NCBI RefSeq assembly: GCF_040499845.1
Contig: NZ_CP159342.1
Span: 5,270,001 to 5,334,000, forward strand
DNA from: Micromonospora sp. CCTCC AA 2012012
GTDB lineage: Bacteria; Actinomycetota; Actinomycetes; Mycobacteriales; Micromonosporaceae
Length of the DNA stretch: 64,000 nt
Reading direction: 5' to 3'
Positions 20,160-29,844 of this stretch are shown here, in pieces. The notes below the pieces were generated by a model. It was given only the letters and a program-made list of their open reading frames with translations. It was not told the DNA's origin and ran no database searches. Position 1 is the first letter of the stretch. Each line of letters starts with the position of its first letter. A program made the translations under genes and the position numbers.

Positions 20160-20625
20160 ACGGTGATGATTGGTTTTTGATTCTTTAGAAGAGATAACTC
20201 ATCGTCTTCATCGCACCTGTGCAAACTGTGGAGAACCCACGTCTGCCCAGGTCAGACAGGTTATCCACCGGTGGTTTGGCTGTGGAGAACCAGGGGTACA
20301 ACTCGTGCCCCGATCCACAGGCGCCGTCGGTCCCCAGGTTGTCCACGGTTGTCCACCGGTTGTCCACCGGTAATCCACCGGGTTTCTCCCCAGTGCTGTG
20401 GACGGACGCGACGGCACCGACCGACGTCATCCCCAGAACCTTCAACAGGTCGCCCACAGGTGCACCGTCTCCGGTGGACAACCCGGCGGTCATCCCCAGG
20501 CGTCCACAGGCTCGTCCCCAGGACTTGTCCACAGTCTGTGGGTAACCGCCCCTGTGCAGAGCGTGGTTGTCCACCGGTTGTGGAACAGGGGATGTGGACA
20601 ACCGGGCGGTCCTGTGGACGAACAT
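20160..20625. other. oriC: Chromosomal replication origin oriC
   Basis: The dnaA-dnaN gap holds about 15 DnaA-box-like 9-mers in both orientations. The best are TTGTCCACA at 20525-20533 and TGTGGACAA at 20593-20601. Others include 20226, 20260, 20281, 20339, 20349, 20360, 20371, 20397, 20473, 20537, 20567 and 20613. An A/T-rich stretch at about 20163-20215, the dnaN-side edge, is the likely unwinding element. Position and box density are diagnostic; most boxes are the TTGTCCACC variant rather than perfect consensus. Confidence 0.95.
20163..20215. other. A/T-rich putative DNA unwinding element
   Basis: The most A/T-rich run of oriC, including TGGTTTTTGATTC and AGAAGAGATAACTC, at the dnaN-proximal edge next to the first DnaA box. 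The unwinding role is inferred. Confidence 0.55.
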
Positions 20626-20685
20626 GACACCGATCGTGGGGCCTCGACCCGGTCGAGGGTCAACTCCGGCCGACCCGAGGGCACC

Positions 20686-20716
20686 AAAAAGCCCGGCCGA
20701 AAGTTCCCGACCGGGC
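20686..20716 (-). terminator. Intrinsic terminator of dnaA
   Basis: On the minus strand, a GCCCGG...CCGGGC hairpin with extra CG pairs is followed directly by TTTTT, 30 bases after the dnaA stop. It shields oriC from dnaA transcription. Confidence 0.8.
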
Positions 20717-20746
20717 GTGGCGCAGGACGCCGACGTGTCGTACGCC

Positions 20747-22627
20747 TCAGGTGTTCTGCTTGATCCGGTTCGTCAGCTCGGCGATCTGGTTGTAGAGCGA
20801 GCGCCGCTCCGCCATCTGCTGCCGGATCTTCCGGTCCGCGTGCATCACGGTGGTGTGGTCCCGGCCGCCGAAGGCCTGCCCGATCCGGGGCAGTGACAAC
20901 TCGGTCAGCTCCCGGCACAGGTACATGGCCACCTGGCGGGCGTTGACCAGCACCCGCGACCGCGACTGGCCGCGCAGGTCCTCCAGGCTCACCCCGAAGT
21001 AGTCGGCGGTCGAGGCCATGATCTGGTCGGCGTTGATCTCCGGGCCGCCGCCGTCGGGCATGAAGTCCCGGAGCACCTCCTCGGCCAGCGACAGCTCGAC
21101 GCTCGACCGGGTGAGGCTGGCGAACGCGGTGACCCGGATCAGCGCCCCCTCCAGCTCGCGGATCGAGTTCGACACCCGGGAGGCGATGAACTCCAGCACG
21201 TCCGGCGGGGCGTACATCCGCTCCTGCGCCGCCTTCTTCTGCAGGATCGCGATCCGGGTCTCCAGGTCCGGCGGCTGGATGTCGGCCAGCAGCCCCCACT
21301 CGAACCGGGTCCGCATCCGGTCCTCCAGGGTGGCCAGCTGCCGGGGCGACCGGTCGGAGGTGATCACGATCTGCTTGTTGGCGTTGTGCAGGGTGTTGAA
21401 GGTGTGGAAGAACTCCTCCTGGGTGCGCTCGCGGTTCTCCAGGAACTGGATGTCGTCGATCAGCAGGATGTCGACGTCGCGGTAGCGCCGCTGGAACGCA
21501 CTGGTCTTGTCGTCCCGGAGCGAGTTGATGAAGTCGTTGGTGAACTCCTCGGTCGAGACGTACCGGACCGAGCGGGCGTTGCCGAGCGTCGTGGCGTAGT
21601 GCCCGATGGCGTGCAGCAGGTGGGTCTTGCCCAGCCCCGAGTGCCCGTAGATGAACAACGGGTTGTACGCCTTCGCCGGCGACTCGGCCACCGCGACGCT
21701 CGCCGCGTGGGCGAACCGGTTGGACGAGCCGATAACGAACGTCTCGAACATGTACTTGGGGTTGAGCCGGTTCCCGCCGCTCTCCGTACCCCCGGGGAGC
21801 CGTCGGTCGTCCCGGCCGCCCGGCCGGTGGTCCGAGCCGCTGCGGCCCGGACCGCTGTCGGTGCCGCCGTCCCGGGGCAGGCCGCGCAGCGGCTGCTGGT
21901 TGCGCGGACCGGGGTCCTCCCGGTAGCGCGGCTCGTAGCCACGGGAGTCGGCCGCCGGGGCCTGCTCGACCCGGGCCCGCTCGTCGAAGCCGCGGCGCTC
22001 GGGCGGCGCCGGCTGCCGGGCGCCCCGCGCCGGCTCCGCGAAGGCGGTGCCGAAGAGGGTCTCCTGCCCGTCGCGGCTGGTCGGGATCAGGTGGGGCCGG
22101 CCGCCGTCCGACGCCGCGCGCTGGCGGGGCGTCGTCTCCTCGGGCGTCGGCTCGCCGCGCTCCTCCGGGTAGCCCGACTCGGTCGGGTAGCCCGACTCCT
22201 CGGGATAGCTCTGCTCGACCGGGAAGCGCCGGTCGGCGAAGTCGGGGCGCGCGGGCGGCCCGGGCTGGTCGAAACCGGTGAGCAGGTCCGGCGGGCCGTC
22301 CAGGTCGACGGGCGCGGACTCGGGGGCGCTGCGGTAGACGGTGCCGGCGGGCCGGCCCGTGGGGTCCTCGGCCACCCGGACGGTGACGGCGACCTGGATG
22401 GCCCGGCCGAACCGACGGCTGAGCGCCTCGGTGATCGCGGGCCGCAGCCGCGACTCGATCACGTCCCGGGTGAACGCGTCCGGGACGGAGAGCAGCGCGG
22501 TGTCCTCCACGATCGCGCGCAGCCGGGTCAACCGCAGGTACGCCCGCTGCTGCGCGGAGATGATCTCGTCGGCGAGTTCGTCTGTGGTCGCCGTCCACAC
22601 CGCGGCAAGGTCGGTCGCTCCGGTCAC
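20747..22627 (-). CDS. dnaA: Chromosomal replication initiator DnaA
   Basis: This 626-residue AAA+ initiator opens oriC. Domain I is about 1-85. A long Gly/Arg/Glu/Pro-rich domain II (about 90-270) makes it larger than the 450-residue enterobacterial form, as usual in actinobacteria. Domain III has Walker [11 protein letters not shown] and Walker B LLIDDIQF. Domain IV carries the DnaA-box recognition motif [12 protein letters not shown]. The GTG at 22627 follows GAGGGGGTGG. The gene reads towards oriC. Confidence 0.97.
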   Translation of the reverse strand: MTGATDLAAVWTATTDELADEIISAQQRAYLRLTRLRAIVEDTALLSVPDAFTRDVIESRLRPAITEALSRRFGRAIQVAVTVRVAEDPTGRPAGTVYRSAPESAPVDLDGPPDLLTGFDQPGPPARPDFADRRFPVEQSYPEESGYPTESGYPEERGEPTPEETTPRQRAASDGGRPHLIPTSRDGQETLFGTAFAEPARGARQPAPPERRGFDERARVEQAPAADSRGYEPRYREDPGPRNQQPLRGLPRDGGTDSGPGRSGSDHRPGGRDDRRLPGGTESGGNRLNPKYMFETFVIGSSNRFAHAASVAVAESPAKAYNPLFIYGHSGLGKTHLLHAIGHYATTLGNARSVRYVSTEEFTNDFINSLRDDKTSAFQRRYRDVDILLIDDIQFLENRERTQEEFFHTFNTLHNANKQIVITSDRSPRQLATLEDRMRTRFEWGLLADIQPPDLETRIAILQKKAAQERMYAPPDVLEFIASRVSNSIRELEGALIRVTAFASLTRSSVELSLAEEVLRDFMPDGGGPEINADQIMASTADYFGVSLEDLRGQSRSRVLVNARQVAMYLCRELTELSLPRIGQAFGGRDHTTVMHADRKIRQQMAERRSLYNQIAELTNRIKQNT

Positions 22628-22744
22628 CGTCGTGCCACCCCCTCGCCTCTGCTCCGACCGCCGCTGCTGCCCACCGGCCGTCCTGGCCCGTCCACCGCGT
22701 CCGCGCGGGATGTACGTCACACCCACCCGGACGGCTGACCGGTC

Positions 22745-22765
22745 GTCATCCACAAGTTATCCACA
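22745..22765. promoter_or_regulatory. DnaA boxes in the dnaA leader
   Basis: A perfect TTATCCACA (22757-22765) and a weaker GTCATCCAC (22745-22753) lie between the putative dnaA promoter and start codon. This placement suits autoregulation. Confidence 0.6.
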
Positions 22766-22865
22766 GCCTGTGTACCGACCGATTGTGGCCGCCCACCGGA
22801 CGCGGGTCGGACCTGCCCCCCTGATTCACGAGAGGCGCTGAAGCGGGTTCACCGTGCCGAACGAT

Positions 22866-22894
22866 TCACTACCTTGTCCGGTCTTGCCTGTCAG
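22866..22894 (-). promoter_or_regulatory. Putative dnaA promoter
   Basis: Minus-strand -35 CTGACA (22894-22889), a 17-bp spacer and -10 TAGTGA (22871-22866). The predicted leader is about 230 nt and includes the DnaA boxes. Confidence 0.5.
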
Positions 22895-23050
22895 CGACAA
22901 CCCGGAGTACCGACGCTGACCGCAATCGGGCACGCTAACAGCGCGGACCCCACGCCATCAACCGTCGACGCGGTGGTGGCCTTGTCAACATCAGTGAAAA
23001 CCGCCCCTTCGGTCGCACTCCGCCGCTGGCGAGAGGCCCGGGTGTGATGT

Positions 23051-23079
23051 TTGACGGTCATTGCCCCCCTGCGTAGGCT
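23051..23079 (+). promoter_or_regulatory. Putative rpmH promoter
   Basis: -35 TTGACG (23051-23056), a 17-bp spacer and -10 TAGGCT (23074-23079). This is a strong housekeeping-type actinobacterial promoter about 190 bases ahead of rpmH. The rest of the 640-bp dnaA-rpmH gap (22628-23267) shows no gene. Confidence 0.65.
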
Positions 23080-23267
23080 GGAGCGGCTGCTCTCTCGCCC
23101 TCTGCTAGGGTGATGGGTGCCTGCTGTCCGTGGTTGTCTCCTCGCGCCGTCGAGGTTCCGCACCGCCCGGGCAGCACCGATCGGGGCCACCGCAGAGGTG
23201 GCCTGGACCACCACACGACCCCGGCGATCCCGTCGCGCGGGGCGCGTACGAAAACGGAGAGCCTGAC

Positions 23268-23405
23268 GTGAGCAAGCGCACCTACCAGCCGAACAACCGC
23301 CGGCGCGCGAAGACCCACGGCTTCCGGCTGCGCATGCGCACCCGTGCCGGCCGCGCCATCCTGTCGACCCGTCGCGCCAAGGGCCGCGCCCGCCTGTCGG
23401 CCTGA
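23268..23405 (+). CDS. rpmH: 50S ribosomal protein L34
   Basis: This 45-residue, highly basic protein has the L34 signature [23 protein letters not shown] 23268 follows CGGAGAG. It is divergent from dnaA and followed by rnpA, the universal arrangement. Confidence 0.97.
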   Translation: MSKRTYQPNNRRRAKTHGFRLRMRTRAGRAILSTRRAKGRARLSA

Positions 23406-23439
23406 GGCCGACCGGTCCGGTCCGGGGACGTGGGCAGTC

Positions 23440-23856
23440 GTGCTGGCCGCCGCACAGCGACTGCGGCGCAGTAACGACTTCGCCGCAGCGGTCCGCGGTG
23501 GGCGACGCGTCGGCCGAGGTGCCGTCGTGGTCCACCTGACGCTGCCCCAACCGACGACCGGAGCTGTAGCGACAACCTCGCCGGAGCCGGCGCGGAACAT
23601 CGGTGCGGAGACATCCGCCCCGACCCGCGCCGGCTTCGTCGTGTCCAAGGCCGTCGGCAACGCGGTGGTCCGGAACACGGTCCGCCGTCGACTGCGGCAT
23701 CTGGTCCGCGAGCGGCTCAGCGAGCTGCCCGACGGCAGCACCCTGGTCGTACGCGCGCTGCCGCCCGCCGCCGAGGCGTCGTACGCCCGGCTCGGGGCCG
23801 ACCTGGACGCCGCTCTCGCCGCCGCGCGGACGGCCCGGGGCCGGCGGTCGCGGTGA
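23440..23856 (+). CDS. rnpA: Ribonuclease P protein component
   Basis: This 138-residue basic protein assists RNase P RNA in maturing tRNA 5' ends. It begins [14 protein letters not shown] and has the RNR-like signature [18 protein letters not shown]. The GTG at 23440 is chosen because the family N-terminus begins there; an in-frame upstream ATG overlaps rpmH. An insertion rich in Pro/Thr/Ala (about residues 35-60) precedes the core. Its stop overlaps the yidD start by four bases. Confidence 0.93.
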   Translation: MLAAAQRLRRSNDFAAAVRGGRRVGRGAVVVHLTLPQPTTGAVATTSPEPARNIGAETSAPTRAGFVVSKAVGNAVVRNTVRRRLRHLVRERLSELPDGSTLVVRALPPAAEASYARLGADLDAALAAARTARGRRSR

Positions 23857-24140
23857 GCAGCGGAACCGGCGCGCCCCGCCCCACCTCTACCGGTGCCCGG
23901 GTGCTGATCGCCCCTGTCATCGCGTACCGTCGTTGGATAAGCCCGGCACTGCCGGCCCGCTGTCGGTTCTACCCGTCGTGCAGTGCCTACGCCGTCGAGG
24001 CGCTGTCGCGGCACGGCGCGCTCCGGGGAGCCTGGCTGACGGTCCGACGGCTGTCGCGCTGCCACCCCTTTCACCCAGGTGGACACGACCCGGTGCCGGA
24101 GCCGGGCGGTCACCGCCGTGCCGATGTGACTGGAGTCTGA
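23853..24140 (+). CDS. yidD: Membrane protein insertion efficiency factor YidD
   Basis: This 95-residue protein has the family core [35 protein letters not shown] and a [13 protein letters not shown] tail. YidD is membrane-associated and aids YidC-dependent insertion. GTG 23853 overlaps the rnpA stop (GTGA), so translation is coupled. yidC starts three bases downstream of its stop. Confidence 0.95.
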   Translation: MSSGTGAPRPTSTGARVLIAPVIAYRRWISPALPARCRFYPSCSAYAVEALSRHGALRGAWLTVRRLSRCHPFHPGGHDPVPEPGGHRRADVTGV

Positions 24141-24143
24141 GAA

Positions 24144-25118
24144 TTGAGTCTCGACTGGATCTACTACGCGATCTCGTGGATCCTGCTGACCTGGCACTCG
24201 GCCTGGGACGCCATCGGGGTGCCGGTGACCGCGGTGATCGGGACGAACTGGTCCTGGATCCTGGCGATCGTCTTCCTGGTGGTGACGGTCCGGGTGATCC
24301 TCTTCCCGGTCTTCGTCAAGCAGATCAAGTCGCAGCGGGCCATGCAGGCGCTCCAGCCGAAGGTCAAGGAGCTCCAGGAGAAGCACAAGGGTGACCGGGA
24401 GACGCTCCAGAAGGAGATGATGGAGCTCTACCGGAAGGAAAAGGCCAACCCGCTGATGGGCTGCCTTCCGATGTTCCTCCAGATCCCGGTCTTCCTCGGC
24501 CTCTTCCACACGCTGCGGCGGCTCGACCCCGGCAAGACCCAGAAGACCCTCTACGGCTGGACCGTGGAGCAGTTCGACAGTGCCGCGAACGCCAAGCTCT
24601 TCAGCGCCCCGATCGCCGGCAAGTTCGGCTCCACCGCGGACGAGCTGTCCCGGCTGGGCGCCAGCGGGCACACCGTCAAGATCGTCGCCGGCATCCTGGT
24701 CGCGATCATGATCGCCACGACCTACCTGACCAGCCGCCAGATGATCCTCAAGACCGGCTGGGCGGAGGACCCGCAGCAGCGGATGGTCCAGCGCCTGATG
24801 CTCTACGGCATCCCGGTCTCGCTGCTGGTCTCCGGCTCGATCTTCCCGATCGGCGTGATCATCTACTGGGTCACCAACAACCTCTTCACCCTCGGCCAGC
24901 AGCAGTGGGTGCTGCGGAAGTTTCCGCCGCCGGCGACCGCCAAGACCGGTGCCGCGGCCCGTACCGCCCAGCCCGCCAGGACCGGTGGTCTGCTCGGCCG
25001 TAAGCCCGCCGCGCAGGCGCCCGCCGCCACGCCGGCGGCCCCGAAGGTGGCCGGTCCGAAGCCGGGCGCGAAGCCGATGAACCCGAAGAAGAGCCGGCCC
25101 GCCAAGCGGCAGGGCTGA
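24144..25118 (+). CDS. yidC: Membrane protein insertase YidC
   Basis: This 324-residue polytopic protein inserts and folds membrane proteins, alone or with SecYEG. Hydrophobic segments lie near 5-25, 30-55 (with the conserved VRVILFPVFVKQIKSQR following), 105-125, 175-195 and 215-245. This is the short, Gram-positive-type YidC without the large periplasmic domain. The C-terminal 70 residues are Ala/Pro/Lys-rich, suited to ribosome binding. The start is a TTG three bases after the yidD stop. Confidence 0.95.
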   Translation: MSLDWIYYAISWILLTWHSAWDAIGVPVTAVIGTNWSWILAIVFLVVTVRVILFPVFVKQIKSQRAMQALQPKVKELQEKHKGDRETLQKEMMELYRKEKANPLMGCLPMFLQIPVFLGLFHTLRRLDPGKTQKTLYGWTVEQFDSAANAKLFSAPIAGKFGSTADELSRLGASGHTVKIVAGILVAIMIATTYLTSRQMILKTGWAEDPQQRMVQRLMLYGIPVSLLVSGSIFPIGVIIYWVTNNLFTLGQQQWVLRKFPPPATAKTGAAARTAQPARTGGLLGRKPAAQAPAATPAAPKVAGPKPGAKPMNPKKSRPAKRQG

Positions 25119-25124
25119 CCCCGC

Positions 25125-25152
25125 GGGCCGCCGTCGATCCCGGCGGCGGCCC
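25125..25152 (+). terminator. Hairpin after yidC
   Basis: GGGCCGCCG / CGGCGGCCC arms with a 10-base loop just after the yidC stop. There is no T-run, so it may only attenuate transcription towards jag. Confidence 0.35.
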
Positions 25153-25331
25153 GGCTCCGGTACCGCGCAGCCACCGTACGGTCGGCGCCGGGCCGGAACC
25201 GCCGCGCGCAGCGCGGTCACGGGCGAGACTGGCCCGTACAGACGTGCCCGTGGGCACCGGCGAGAGCCCCCGCCGGCCCCGGGAGACCAGCGGACCCGAC
25301 GGTCCGGACGAGCGAGTACGGAGAAGAGACC

Positions 25332-25919
25332 GTGACCGACACCAGCATTCCCAGCGCCGAGCAGTCCCTGGACGAGGAGACCGCGCCGGCCGCCGTGACC
25401 GAGGACGCCGACGAGACGGAGGCGGAGGCCGGCACCCGGGAGAAGAAGGCCCCGGCCGAGAGCGACCTGTTCCGGCAGAGCGAGATCGCCGCCGACTACG
25501 TCGAGGGCCTGCTCGACATCCTCGACTACGACGGCGACATCGACGAGCTGGTGGCCGGTGGCCGTCCGGTCGTCGAGGTGGTCGGCTCCGGCCTGCAGAA
25601 CCTGGTCGGGCAGCGCGGCGCCACCCTGGAGGCGCTCCAGGAGCTGGCCCGGCTCGCCGTGTTCCGCCAGACCGGTTCCCCCAGCCGCCTGCTGCTCGAC
25701 GTCGGTGGCTACCGGGCCAACCGCCGCAAGGAACTCGCCGCGGTCGCCAAGAACGCCGTCGAGAAGGTCACGGAGTACGGCGAGCCCGTGCGCCTGGAGC
25801 CGATGTCCGCGTTCGAGCGCAAGTGCGTCCACGACGTCGTCAACGCGATGAGCGGCGTGGAGAGCGAGTCCGAGGGCGTCGAGCCCAACCGACGCATCGT
25901 CGTCCGGCCGGCGGACTGA
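25332..25919 (+). CDS. jag: Jag/KhpB family KH-R3H RNA-binding protein
   Basis: This 195-residue cytoplasmic protein has an acidic N-terminus (about 1-50), a KH-like domain with GSGLQNLVGQRGATLEAL (about 95-112) and a C-terminal R3H domain with EPMSAFERKCVHDVV. Jag/KhpB binds RNA and influences cell-wall growth in firmicutes. In this cluster it regularly follows yidC. The start is GTG after AGAAGAGA. The stop is four bases from the rsmG start. Confidence 0.92.
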   Translation: MTDTSIPSAEQSLDEETAPAAVTEDADETEAEAGTREKKAPAESDLFRQSEIAADYVEGLLDILDYDGDIDELVAGGRPVVEVVGSGLQNLVGQRGATLEALQELARLAVFRQTGSPSRLLLDVGGYRANRRKELAAVAKNAVEKVTEYGEPVRLEPMSAFERKCVHDVVNAMSGVESESEGVEPNRRIVVRPAD

Positions 25920-25923
25920 TCGA

Positions 25924-27162
25924 GTGACCCACGACGACAGCACGGCGGGTGCCGTGTCCGGCCCGGGTGGCACGCCGCCCGGGCCGTCGCCTGTCCGCCC
26001 CGAGCGCGGCGATGCGGCCACCCCACTCTTCTCCGAGGACACGGACCACACCCCGACCTCACCGTCGGCCACGTCGGCCACCACCCCGGACGCCCCCTTC
26101 TCGGGTACGACGTCGGACGAGTCCGTCCCGGCCGCGCCGACGGGATCCGTCGAGGCGTCGTTCTCCTCGCCCCAGCCCGACGCCGCGCACCGGGCCGCCC
26201 CGACCGGTGCGGTCGGCCCGGCCTTCGCCGACGCCTCGCAGCACGCTGCCGAAGCGACTCCGGCGGGTGCAGCCGACCCGGCTTTCGTTGACGCGCCGGT
26301 CGGTGAGGGACGGTCTTCACGGCCGGCCCCCACGGCCGCGAGCGCCGGCCGTGAACCGGAGAGTGCGGCTGAGCCGTCGACCGGGGAGGTGCCGGCCGGG
26401 GAGGTGACCGCTGCGGTCCCGGCCGCGTCGGAGGTGACGTTGCCGCCGGAGTTGGCGGAGGCCGCCCGTACCCTCTTCGGCGACCGGATCGACCTGGCCG
26501 CCGCGTACGCGGAACTTCTTGCCACGGACGGTGTGGTCCGCGGTCTCATCGGCCCCCGCGAAGCGCCCAGGATCTGGGAGCGGCACCTGCTCAACTGCGC
26601 CGCGCTGGCCGAGCGGATCCCCGAGGGCGCCACCGTGCTGGATGTGGGCTCGGGCGCCGGGCTGCCCGGTCTGGTGCTGGCGATCGCCCGGCCCGACCTG
26701 ACCGTCACCCTGATCGAACCGCTGTCCCGGCGTACCTCCTTCCTGGTGGAGGCGGTGCAGGAACTCGGCCTCGCGAAGATGGTGCGGGTGTTCCGGGGGC
26801 GCGCCGAGGAAGCGGCAACCGGCTCCCGGGAACGGGCCGCGCTGGTCGGGGACGTGGTGACCGCTCGCGCGGTCGCGCCGCTGGACCGGCTCGCCACCTG
26901 GTGTCTGCCCTTGGTCGTGCCGAACGGTCGGCTGCTCGCGTTGAAGGGTGCGTCCGCCGCCGAGGAAGCGGCCGAGCACGCCGAGGCGGTGACCCGGCTC
27001 GGCGGGAGCGAGCCGCAGGTGCACCAGTGTGGCGTCGGAGTGATCGAGCCCCCCGCCACCGTCATCGAGGTGGTCCGGGAGCGCATGGTCGGCCCGGCAC
27101 GGAAGAAGACCGCGCCGAAGCGGTCGCGTGGCGGCCGTAAGCGCGGTGACCGGGGTCGGTAA
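25924..27162 (+). CDS. rsmG: 16S rRNA m7G527 methyltransferase with N-terminal extension
   Basis: The catalytic GidB domain (about 170-395 of 412) has the SAM motif VLDVGSGAGLPGLVLA, LIEPLSRRTSFL and ARAVAPLDRL. It methylates N7 of G527 in 16S rRNA. About 165 N-terminal residues are Pro/Ala/Thr/Ser-rich and absent from the 210-250-residue family norm. GTG 25924 continues the jag operon. An internal GTG at 26404 would give a family-length protein, but its purine-rich SD is directly adjacent. The basic C-terminus (KKTAPKRSRGGRKRG) may contact rRNA. Confidence 0.9.
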   Translation: MTHDDSTAGAVSGPGGTPPGPSPVRPERGDAATPLFSEDTDHTPTSPSATSATTPDAPFSGTTSDESVPAAPTGSVEASFSSPQPDAAHRAAPTGAVGPAFADASQHAAEATPAGAADPAFVDAPVGEGRSSRPAPTAASAGREPESAAEPSTGEVPAGEVTAAVPAASEVTLPPELAEAARTLFGDRIDLAAAYAELLATDGVVRGLIGPREAPRIWERHLLNCAALAERIPEGATVLDVGSGAGLPGLVLAIARPDLTVTLIEPLSRRTSFLVEAVQELGLAKMVRVFRGRAEEAATGSRERAALVGDVVTARAVAPLDRLATWCLPLVVPNGRLLALKGASAAEEAAEHAEAVTRLGGSEPQVHQCGVGVIEPPATVIEVVRERMVGPARKKTAPKRSRGGRKRGDRGR

Positions 27163-27243
27163 CGCTGATCCCGTGACGCCTTTCCGGCCGCCCCTTCGGT
27201 CGTTGAAAAGGGTGCGAGGTGGCCGACGGATCAGAACCCGACG

Positions 27244-27273
27244 TGGACCCGCTACGCCTGTCCGCCGTAGGCT
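27244..27273 (+). promoter_or_regulatory. Candidate parAB promoter
   Basis: TGGACC (27244-27249), an 18-bp spacer and TAGGCT (27268-27273), inside the 257-bp rsmG-parA gap. The -35 is only a moderate match. Confidence 0.35.
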
Positions 27274-27419
27274 GACCGCGCGTCGAAAGTGTGGAACGGC
27301 GGTGCCGGTGGCACCCGGCCCGACCGTTCCCGGGCGGGCCGTACGCCGTGCGAGACGAGCACGGGTGCGGCCGATTGACGGGGTGCGGACCGACCATCCG
27401 GAGCGGGCAGGGATGACAG

Positions 27420-28784
27420 GTGCATGACGACGGTAGGTACGACGATCCACGGGTGACCGGAGCGGGAGGACGATCCTCTGGCGACCCGGTTTCACGTGAA
27501 ACCGAGCGCTGGCCGGTGAACGGGGACTCCAGCGACCCGTCCGTACGCCCCGAGAACTGCGACCCGGTCGTCCGGCGGGACACGCCGGTGGTGGGCGGTG
27601 TCCGACCCACCTCGTCGGTCCCGGCGAACCTCCCGCCGACGCGGGAGGCGCAGGAGCCGACCGGTCGACCGGCCAACGCCGCCGCCCCCCGACCGCTCCC
27701 CGTACGCGGCAACGCCGCGGCGGCTGCCCGCTACGAGCCGCCCACCGGCGGAATGGGCGCGGCGGTGCCGCAGCAGCCGTCGCCGCGTGCGGTGCCGGAC
27801 GCCACCCCGGTCCCGGCGCTTCCCTCCGACACGCCATCCGTCGCCGGCTACGGCGCCGAACCCGATGCCAGCACGTACGTTTCACGTGAAACCCCGACGC
27901 GCGAAGAGGATGACCCACCGTTGGCTATGGAGGCGATGCGCGCCGTGCAGATCCTTAATCCGAGTGGCGAAGTGACCATGCCTCGCCCGGAGCGGACGCG
28001 GGTCATGTGCGTCGCGAACCAGAAGGGCGGCGTGGGGAAGACCACGACCACCGTGAACCTGGCGGTGGCCCTGGCCCTGCACGGCAACCGGGTGCTCGTG
28101 GTGGACCTGGACCCGCAGGGCAATGCCTCCACCGGGCTCAACGTCCCGCACCACACCGGCGTCCCGGACGTCTACGACTGCCTGATCGACAGCGTGCCGC
28201 TGGCGGAGGTGGCGCAGGCCGTCGAGGGCATCCCGAACCTGTGGTGCGTACCGGCCACCATCGACCTGGCCGGCGCGGAGATCGAACTCGTCTCCGTGGT
28301 GGCGCGGGAGTCCCGGCTCGCCCGGGCCATCGCCGCCTACCCCGGCCACTTCGACTACGTCTTCATCGACTGCCCGCCGTCGCTCGGTCTGCTGACCGTC
28401 AACGCGCTCGTGGCGGCACAGGAGGTGCTGATCCCGATCCAGTGCGAGTACTACGCGCTGGAAGGGCTCAACCAGCTGATCAACAACATCAACCTGGTAC
28501 GGCAGCACCTGAACCCGCAGCTCGAGGTCTCCACCATCCTGCTCACCATGTACGACCGCCGTACCCGGCTGGCCGACGCGGTCGAGCAGGACGTCCGTAA
28601 CCACTTCGGTGACAAGGTGCTCCAAGCCGTCATCCCCCGGAACGTGCGGGTCTCCGAGGCACCCAGCTACGGGCAGTCCGTGATGACCTACGATCCCGGA
28701 TCGCGGGGGGCGACGAGTTACTTCGAGGCCGCCCAGGAGATTGCGGAGCGCGGCGTCAAGGAGCCGGTGAGCCGGAATGCGTAG
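27420..28784 (+). CDS. parA: Chromosome partitioning ATPase ParA with long N-terminal extension
   Basis: The C-terminal 260 residues are a deviant-Walker-A ParA: KGGVGKTTT, DLDPQGNASTG, FIDCPPSLG, PIQCEYYALEGL. ParA works with ParB-parS to segregate origins. From the GTG at 27420 there are about 195 residues of Pro/Arg/Ala-rich sequence before the Walker motif. In-frame ATGs at 27927 and 27936 would remove the extension. Two perfect parS sites lie within it in the same reading phase, each coding VSRET. The extension is translated only if the early start is used. Confidence 0.93.
   Translation: MHDDGRYDDPRVTGAGGRSSGDPVSRETERWPVNGDSSDPSVRPENCDPVVRRDTPVVGGVRPTSSVPANLPPTREAQEPTGRPANAAAPRPLPVRGNAAAAARYEPPTGGMGAAVPQQPSPRAVPDATPVPALPSDTPSVAGYGAEPDASTYVSRETPTREEDDPPLAMEAMRAVQILNPSGEVTMPRPERTRVMCVANQKGGVGKTTTTVNLAVALALHGNRVLVVDLDPQGNASTGLNVPHHTGVPDVYDCLIDSVPLAEVAQAVEGIPNLWCVPATIDLAGAEIELVSVVARESRLARAIAAYPGHFDYVFIDCPPSLGLLTVNALVAAQEVLIPIQCEYYALEGLNQLINNINLVRQHLNPQLEVSTILLTMYDRRTRLADAVEQDVRNHFGDKVLQAVIPRNVRVSEAPSYGQSVMTYDPGSRGATSYFEAAQEIAERGVKEPVSRNA
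27489..27502. other. parS site 1 (perfect)
   Basis: GTTTCACGTGAAAC, the actinobacterial parS consensus, inside the parA 5' coding extension. Confidence 0.93.
27879..27892. other. parS site 2 (perfect)
   Basis: GTTTCACGTGAAAC, 390 bp (130 codons) after site 1 and in the same codon phase. Confidence 0.93.
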
Positions 28785-28811
28785 TGCGGACAAGTCGCTG
28801 GGAGGCGTCGC

Positions 28812-29825
28812 ATGAAGAACCGTCCCCGTGGCGGTCTGGGCCGAGGGCTCGGGGCACTGATCCCGACCGCGCCGGTGGAGCCTCCCGCTCCGCTGAACGG
28901 TGAGTCGGAGACCTCCGGCCCGGCGGCGGTCGGCACTCCCGAACCGACCGCCCCGTCCCCGGTCGCTCCGGCCGTGGAGACCGGTCCGCAACTGAGCCCG
29001 GTGCCCGGCGCGCGATTCGCCGAGATTCCGGTCGACGCCATCCTGCCGAACCCGAAGCAGCCGCGTCAGGTCTTCGACGAGGAGGCCCTGGAGGAGCTGA
29101 AGACGTCCATCCAGGAGGTCGGCTTCCTCCAGCCGATCGTGGTCCGCCAGCTCGACGGCGAGAAGTACGAACTCGTCATGGGTGAGCGACGCTGGCGGGC
29201 TGCCCAGGCCGTCGGCCGGGAGAACATCCCCGCGATCGTCCGGGACACCAAGGACGACGCGATGCTCCGCGACGCGTTGCTGGAGAACATCCACCGGGCC
29301 AACCTCAACCCGTTGGAAGAGGCCGCGGCGTACCAGCAGCTGCTCGAGGAGTTCGGCGCCACGCACGAGGAACTGGCCCGGCGGATCGGCCGGAGCCGGC
29401 CGCAGATCTCCAACACCATCCGGCTGATGAATCTGCCGGCCCAGGTGCAGCGCCGGGTCGCCGCCGGGGTGCTCTCCGCCGGTCACGCCCGGGCACTGCT
29501 GAGCCTCGACGACGCCGAGGCGCAGGAACAGCTCGCGTTGCGCATCGTCGCCGAGGGCATCTCCGTACGCGCCACCGAGGAACTGGTGGCGCTGGCGCTG
29601 GCCGACGGGCCCGCGAAGACCCCCGCCGCCAAGCGGCGGTCCAAGCCGCATGCCCCGGCGCTGACCGACCTGGCGGACCGGCTCTCCGACCGGTTCGACA
29701 CCCGGGTGAAGGTCGACATCGGCCGCAGCAAGGGAAAGATCACCATCGAGTTCGCCACGGTCGACGACCTGGAGCGGATCGTGGGGATCATCGGGGTCGG
29801 CGAGGAGGAGCAGTCCGGCGAGTGA
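28812..29825 (+). CDS. parB: Chromosome partitioning protein ParB
   Basis: This 337-residue CTPase clamp binds parS and spreads on DNA. It begins [18 protein letters not shown], the ParA-interacting N-terminal motif. A Pro-rich linker, the ParB/Srx CTP-binding domain ([33 protein letters not shown]), the helix-turn-helix for parS ([18 protein letters not shown]) and a C-terminal dimerisation region follow. It starts 27 bases after the parA stop. Four parS sites lie just downstream. Confidence 0.96.
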   Translation: MKNRPRGGLGRGLGALIPTAPVEPPAPLNGESETSGPAAVGTPEPTAPSPVAPAVETGPQLSPVPGARFAEIPVDAILPNPKQPRQVFDEEALEELKTSIQEVGFLQPIVVRQLDGEKYELVMGERRWRAAQAVGRENIPAIVRDTKDDAMLRDALLENIHRANLNPLEEAAAYQQLLEEFGATHEELARRIGRSRPQISNTIRLMNLPAQVQRRVAAGVLSAGHARALLSLDDAEAQEQLALRIVAEGISVRATEELVALALADGPAKTPAAKRRSKPHAPALTDLADRLSDRFDTRVKVDIGRSKGKITIEFATVDDLERIVGIIGVGEEEQSGE

Positions 29826-29844
29826 GCCGCCCCCGTCCGGCTTT

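Noticed and set aside
23058..27086. 1342-codon minus-strand ORF opposite yidC, jag and rsmG
   Set aside because: Long open frame caused by high GC; it spans several well-identified genes on the other strand.
27413..27427. Five-codon upstream ORF overlapping the parA start
   Set aside because: ATG ACA GGT GCA TGA can be read, but such short frames are expected by chance and nothing else supports it.
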